From Thermodesulfovibrionia bacterium (GTDB taxonomy: Bacteria > Nitrospirota > Thermodesulfovibrionia > UBA6902), in assembly GCA_020053105.1 (NCBI GenBank), contig JAGVNU010000031.1, positions 1 through 35,967 on the forward strand: 35,967 bases of DNA, read 5' to 3'. The notes below the pieces were generated by a model. That model saw only the letters and a program-made list of their open reading frames with translations, searched no databases and had not been told where the DNA came from. The translations under genes were made by a program, and so were the position numbers. Within the stretch, counting starts at the first letter, position 1, and each line of letters starts with the position of its first letter. This document shows positions 33,371 to 35,967 of this stretch, piece after piece.

Positions 33371-33847
33371 ATGACAAGACCTCCTTCAATAAAACAGCGG
33401 ATATCTTCCGGCGGCGTTATATATCGCCCGGCAGCGGACCCCGGAGACAGTCCGGCAGACGGCATAGAAGTGGCGATTGTGGAGGTGCGGGGCGGAAAGG
33501 CGTGGTGTCTGCCCAAGGGAATTATTGATAAAGGAGAGGACCCACCGACTGCGGCCTTAAGAGAGGTGAGGGAGGAGACAGGACTTTCAGGCGCGATCGT
33601 TGATGAAATAGGGAAGATTTCCTACTGGTATTATCTGAAAGAAGAGATGATCAGGATACACAAGACCGTCCATTTTTTTCTCATGAAATATGTGAAGGGA
33701 AGCACCGAAGACCATGACGATGAAGTCGACGAGGCAAGATGGCTGCCCATAGATGAAGCTTTAAAAAAATTGTCTTACAAGAGTGAACGGGACATGGTGC
33801 GCAAGGCAAAAGAGATGATTGAAAATGACCCGGGACTGCAATCCTGA
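33371..33847 (+). CDS. Nudix hydrolase
   Basis: 158 residues with a complete Nudix box: G-IIDKG-E-DPPTAAL-REVREETGL matches Gx5Ex7REUxEExGU. The N-terminus (SSGGVIYRPA) and the WLPIDEALKKLSY segment near the end resemble diadenosine-polyphosphate or NTP pyrophosphohydrolases. The exact substrate cannot be told. It is separated from rseP by 79 bases and converges on the metallo-hydrolase gene. Confidence 0.92.
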   Translation: MTRPPSIKQRISSGGVIYRPAADPGDSPADGIEVAIVEVRGGKAWCLPKGIIDKGEDPPTAALREVREETGLSGAIVDEIGKISYWYYLKEEMIRIHKTVHFFLMKYVKGSTEDHDDEVDEARWLPIDEALKKLSYKSERDMVRKAKEMIENDPGLQS

Positions 33848-33849
33848 CT

Positions 33850-33872
33850 GCGCATGCAGCTGGCGCTTTTTT
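33850..33872 (+). terminator. Weak terminator candidate after the Nudix gene
   Basis: GCGC (33850-33853) can pair with GCGC (33863-33866) just before six T (33867-33872). The stem is only four G-C pairs, but the position in a 55-base convergent gap fits termination. Confidence 0.35.
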
Positions 33873-33902
33873 GGGGACCGGTTGAGAAGCTGAACAGGCA
33901 GG

Positions 33903-34664
33903 TTATAAACTCAGTATCCCTGTAGGCGCGAAACGGCTTGCTGTAATCAGGTCTAGATGGTCCCCCACAATTTCACGGTGTGTCTGAAGCGCTGCTTCCG
34001 GTTCATTGTTGTTATTTGAGAGATGAGAGAGGCAGGCCCATTTCAGCCGGCCGCCGGTGAGCAGCAGTTCGGCCGCTTCCCTGTTGGAAAGGTGTCCTTT
34101 GGGCCCGCTGATACGCTGCTTGAGGAAAGATGGATAAGGTCCGTTTGCGAGCATTTCCGGATCATAATTGCTCTCAATAAAAATCCCGTCAAGTGTCGGG
34201 ATGATCGCGCTGAGGTCCCTGAAGACATGTCCGAGGTCGGTCATTATACCAAGACGTTTATTGCCGGATGAGATGACGAATACCGTGCTGTCAACAGCGT
34301 CGTGGGGAGTGGGGATTGTCTGCACGGACACATTATCAAAAATAATTTCTTCCCCGGCCGTGAAGTAATTTATGTTATTCAGCTTTCCGAGGTCGAATTT
34401 CCCTGTGGAACTGTCAAGCGTCCTTGGGGTTATATAAACAGGCAGGCCGTATTTTCTTTGAAACACACCTGCGTGACGCACATGGTCGGTATGGTCATGG
34501 GATATTATCAGGGCATCGACATCCCTGATGTCACGGCCAAAGGCAGCCAGTCGTTCACTGGCCTGTCTGCCGGTAATCCCGGCGTCAAAAAGCAGTTTTA
34601 CGTCGCCCGTCTCTACATACGTGCAATTGCCGTTGCTTCCTGACTGAAGGGAGATCGCGATCAC
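33903..34664 (-). CDS. MBL-fold metallo-hydrolase, YycJ/WalJ-like
   Basis: 253 residues from GTG 34664. SLQSGSNGNCTYVETGDVKL at the start is typical of the YycJ branch, and HDHTDHVRH carries the metal-binding HxHxDH motif. Later ligands are TDLGH and the CLSHLSNNN segment. YycJ-type proteins act on nucleic acids or in cell-wall-linked DNA repair control in Firmicutes. The start overlaps the stop of a tiny upstream ORF by four bases (GTGA), so expression may depend on translation of that ORF. Confidence 0.88.
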   Translation of the reverse strand: MIAISLQSGSNGNCTYVETGDVKLLFDAGITGRQASERLAAFGRDIRDVDALIISHDHTDHVRHAGVFQRKYGLPVYITPRTLDSSTGKFDLGKLNNINYFTAGEEIIFDNVSVQTIPTPHDAVDSTVFVISSGNKRLGIMTDLGHVFRDLSAIIPTLDGIFIESNYDPEMLANGPYPSFLKQRISGPKGHLSNREAAELLLTGGRLKWACLSHLSNNNNEPEAALQTHREIVGDHLDLITASRFAPTGILSL

Positions 34665-34807
34665 GCACTTATAGTCTCATATAAGGGGGACTGATTACAA
34701 GGGCAAGAATGAAAAGCTGGAGTTAAGATAGAATCTACCAGCACTATCTTTTCATTGTCCGGCAACGATTTAATCTTTGCTGCAAGTTCATTACTTATTG
34801 TTCCCAT
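34661..34807 (-). CDS. Short antitoxin-like ORF (truncated addiction-module component), coupled to the MBL gene
   Basis: 48 codons with a strong AGGAGAT ribosome-binding site. Residues 5-27 (NELAAKIKSLPDNEKIVLVDSIL, given in part as LPDNEKIVLVDSIL) match the start of the short 'addiction module component' antitoxins (pattern L..EER.eLvdsLl). After that the sequence diverges (TPAFHSCPCNQSP) and stops at about two-thirds of the usual 70-75 residues. No toxin gene follows. It looks like a truncated antitoxin whose end now overlaps the metallo-hydrolase start. Confidence 0.6.
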   Translation of the reverse strand: MGTISNELAAKIKSLPDNEKIVLVDSILTPAFHSCPCNQSPLYETISA

Positions 34808-35227
34808 AATTTCATCTCCTTTCTTATATATTCTACAGATTATTTATTTCGAAGCCTCTCTATTATCAGGATATAGTATCACACTTCATTTTATGAGAAT
34901 AAATATTGACGAGGGAAAAGAGTGAGACCCTATTTGTCTTATTGCATGTTGTTAAATGTATAACGAAGGTTTGACCTCGTAATTCCTCGTGCTATATTAA
35001 AGATTGCCACTAATTATTCTCAAACTTTGTTACATCAAGAACTTATTGCTTCTTCGCATGTATTAATGAGGTCAATTATGTTCCAGCGGGCTCGATTTCT
35101 TCCTGACATTGAGATCAGTTGTAGATGCGTATCGTATAAGTGCTTGCCAGGAATAAATAGTTCTTGTTTTTAATAGGCATAGCGTATTATCATTACTAAA
35201 CCTTTTTGACGGGGGACCAGAAAAACA
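34808..35227. other. AT-rich intergenic stretch without a recognisable gene
   Basis: About 420 bases, visibly more AT-rich than the flanks. No frame on either strand resembles a protein I know and no hairpin terminator stands out. It lies between a truncated antitoxin-like ORF and a DUF262 remnant, so it is probably scar sequence from lost accessory genes. Confidence 0.5.
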
Positions 35228-35398
35228 GTGATAGCGCAAGCCATTAATATGATGAACTTCCTGAAGGGGCCGAAGCAGTTCTTTATACCTATCTATCAGC
35301 GCACCCTTGCCAAGGATGCTTCCGCGCTTCCAGACGTTTGCATTTGTGCACTGTTTTATACTCAGACGTTTGAGAGGAATGTGGATAATGGGGGGTAG
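35228..35398 (+). pseudogene. 5' remnant of a DUF262 (GmrSD-type) nuclease gene
   Basis: A GTG-started 56-codon frame begins IAQAINMMNFLKGPKQFF then IPIYQRT. This is the N-terminal signature of DUF262 proteins (FIPIYQRxYSW), the nuclease-linked NTPase half of GmrSD-type modification-dependent restriction systems and BrxU-like proteins. Directly after YQRT, where YSW is expected, the homology ends and an unrelated sequence runs to a TAG. The full gene would be several hundred codons longer, so this is a deletion remnant with its junction near 35302. Confidence 0.7.
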
Positions 35399-35570
35399 TG
35401 AGCTTTATGCGAAAGAGAATGATTTGACTGGAAAATGCGAAATACAAGAAACAAGACCTGGCCCTCTATATGCTTCGAGTACCGCTTTCTGCTGTTTGAG
35501 GACAATCTTTTGATAGGAACACTGGAATGATTTGTTTGAGAAAAAACCAACCACAAGAGAAAACCCAAAT

Positions 35571-35963
35571 ATGATTATCCGTAAGGTTAAGATCGAGAAC
35601 TACAAATGCTTTAAGGAGTTCTCGATAGAATTAGATGAAGGAATTAATATTCTTGTTGGAGACAATGAATCGGGGAAGTCAACTATTCTTGAAGCCATTC
35701 ATTTGGCTCTTACCGGATTGCTAAACGGTAGATACCTGAAAAATGAATTGACACAATATCATTTCAATAATGAGGTTGTCACTGACTATGTGAAGAGCTT
35801 GAAAGATAAGGATGGAGCGCCAAAGGGTCCACCTCAAATCTTGATTGAAGTCTTTATGAGCGGAGATAATCTGAACTTCCCCCGATTTCTCGGACACTCA
35901 GATAGGTTAGGAAGCCATAGCCTCCAGCTCAAAGGATATCGGGGAGCGATACCCCAGAGTTGA
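35571..35963 (+). CDS. OLD-family ATP-dependent endonuclease N-terminus, possibly frameshifted
   Basis: 131 codons from ATG 35571; family members start MxIxxVxIxNY as here, so the frame's earlier ATG at 35532 is not preferred. IRKVKIENYKCFKEFSIELD and the Walker A GDNESGKSTILEAIHLAL define an SMC/RecF-like AAA ATPase of the OLD type, which normally continues for 500-600 residues with a TOPRIM nuclease domain. The frame stops at a TGA four bases from the window edge after PRFLGHSDRLG. Either a frameshift lies near 35930-35950 or the gene is truncated; the edge prevents a decision. OLD proteins occur in retrons, Gabija-like and other defence systems. Confidence 0.7.
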   Translation: MIIRKVKIENYKCFKEFSIELDEGINILVGDNESGKSTILEAIHLALTGLLNGRYLKNELTQYHFNNEVVTDYVKSLKDKDGAPKGPPQILIEVFMSGDNLNFPRFLGHSDRLGSHSLQLKGYRGAIPQS

Positions 35964-35967
35964 GTGC

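Noticed and set aside
35307-35513. 68-codon plus-strand frame downstream of the DUF262 start
   Set aside because: Different frame from the recognisable DUF262 segment, no RBS, and no similarity to any family I know.
1-35967. CRISPR arrays, tRNA or rRNA genes, insertion sequences
   Set aside because: No regularly spaced repeats, cloverleaf-like segments, rRNA-like sequence or transposase frames were seen on either strand.

Overview
The window reads as a chromosomal segment of an anaerobic or microaerophilic Gram-negative environmental bacterium. Nitrospirota (Thermodesulfovibrio-like) is my best guess, from the mix of a Tat-exported molybdoenzyme, c-type cytochromes, TSUP/DsrE sulfur genes, Mla lipid transport and the uppS-cdsA-dxr-rseP block. 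The taxon is inferred from gene content and not tested. No tRNA, rRNA or CRISPR array was seen.

Layout. (1) 1-4077, minus strand: a two-gene operon. The first gene encodes a 959-residue exported protein carrying a complete anthrax edema factor/CyaA/ExoY-type nucleotidyl cyclase domain, with all seven expected catalytic residues in the right spacing. The second gene is unknown, overlaps the first by one base and runs off the left edge. (2) 4377-4535: a tiny Fis-type HTH reading frame. (3) 4867-13942: a respiratory operon of a TtrA-clade molybdopterin oxidoreductase, a four-cluster FeS subunit, a polyferredoxin, a TorD-like chaperone, a triheme cytochrome, a beta-barrel outer-membrane protein, a FecR/PKD protein and TatA. 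The catalytic gene has one in-frame TGA, followed at a suitable distance by a SECIS-like hairpin. (4) 14108-17580: a thiol/metal module. It holds an Hg-type MerR with a classic 20-bp-spacer promoter, a CGCGC micropeptide, a DsrE protein, an ArsR regulator, a thioredoxin-like protein with a second in-frame TGA and its own SECIS-like hairpin (SaoT-like selenoprotein), a TSUP exporter and a cytochrome P460.

(5) 17832-23790: a sigma-54 activator with an unusual receiver domain, followed by an operon of lysine 2,3-aminomutase, two ATP-grasp ligases and a GNAT acetyltransferase. A -24/-12 promoter lies before the aminomutase. A 17-bp palindrome upstream of the activator recurs in two degenerate copies 41 bp apart upstream of that promoter, so the regulatory circuit can be read from the DNA. 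The product is plausibly a beta-lysine amide or small peptide and is not known to me.

(6) 23818-33847: mostly housekeeping and envelope genes: a host-attachment/baeRF-like protein, mlaE-mlaF-MCE, a VCBS-repeat lipoprotein, uppS, cdsA, dxr, rseP and a Nudix hydrolase. (7) 33903-35967: a YycJ-type metallo-hydrolase preceded by a truncated antitoxin-like ORF, then a gene-poor scarred stretch with a DUF262 (GmrSD) remnant and the start of an OLD-type ATPase. This looks like the edge of a decayed defence island.

Most interesting points: the cyclase operon; the two independent TGA codons with SECIS-like hairpins, one placing U three residues before the presumed Mo-ligand Cys; and the self-contained sigma-54/beta-lysine cluster.
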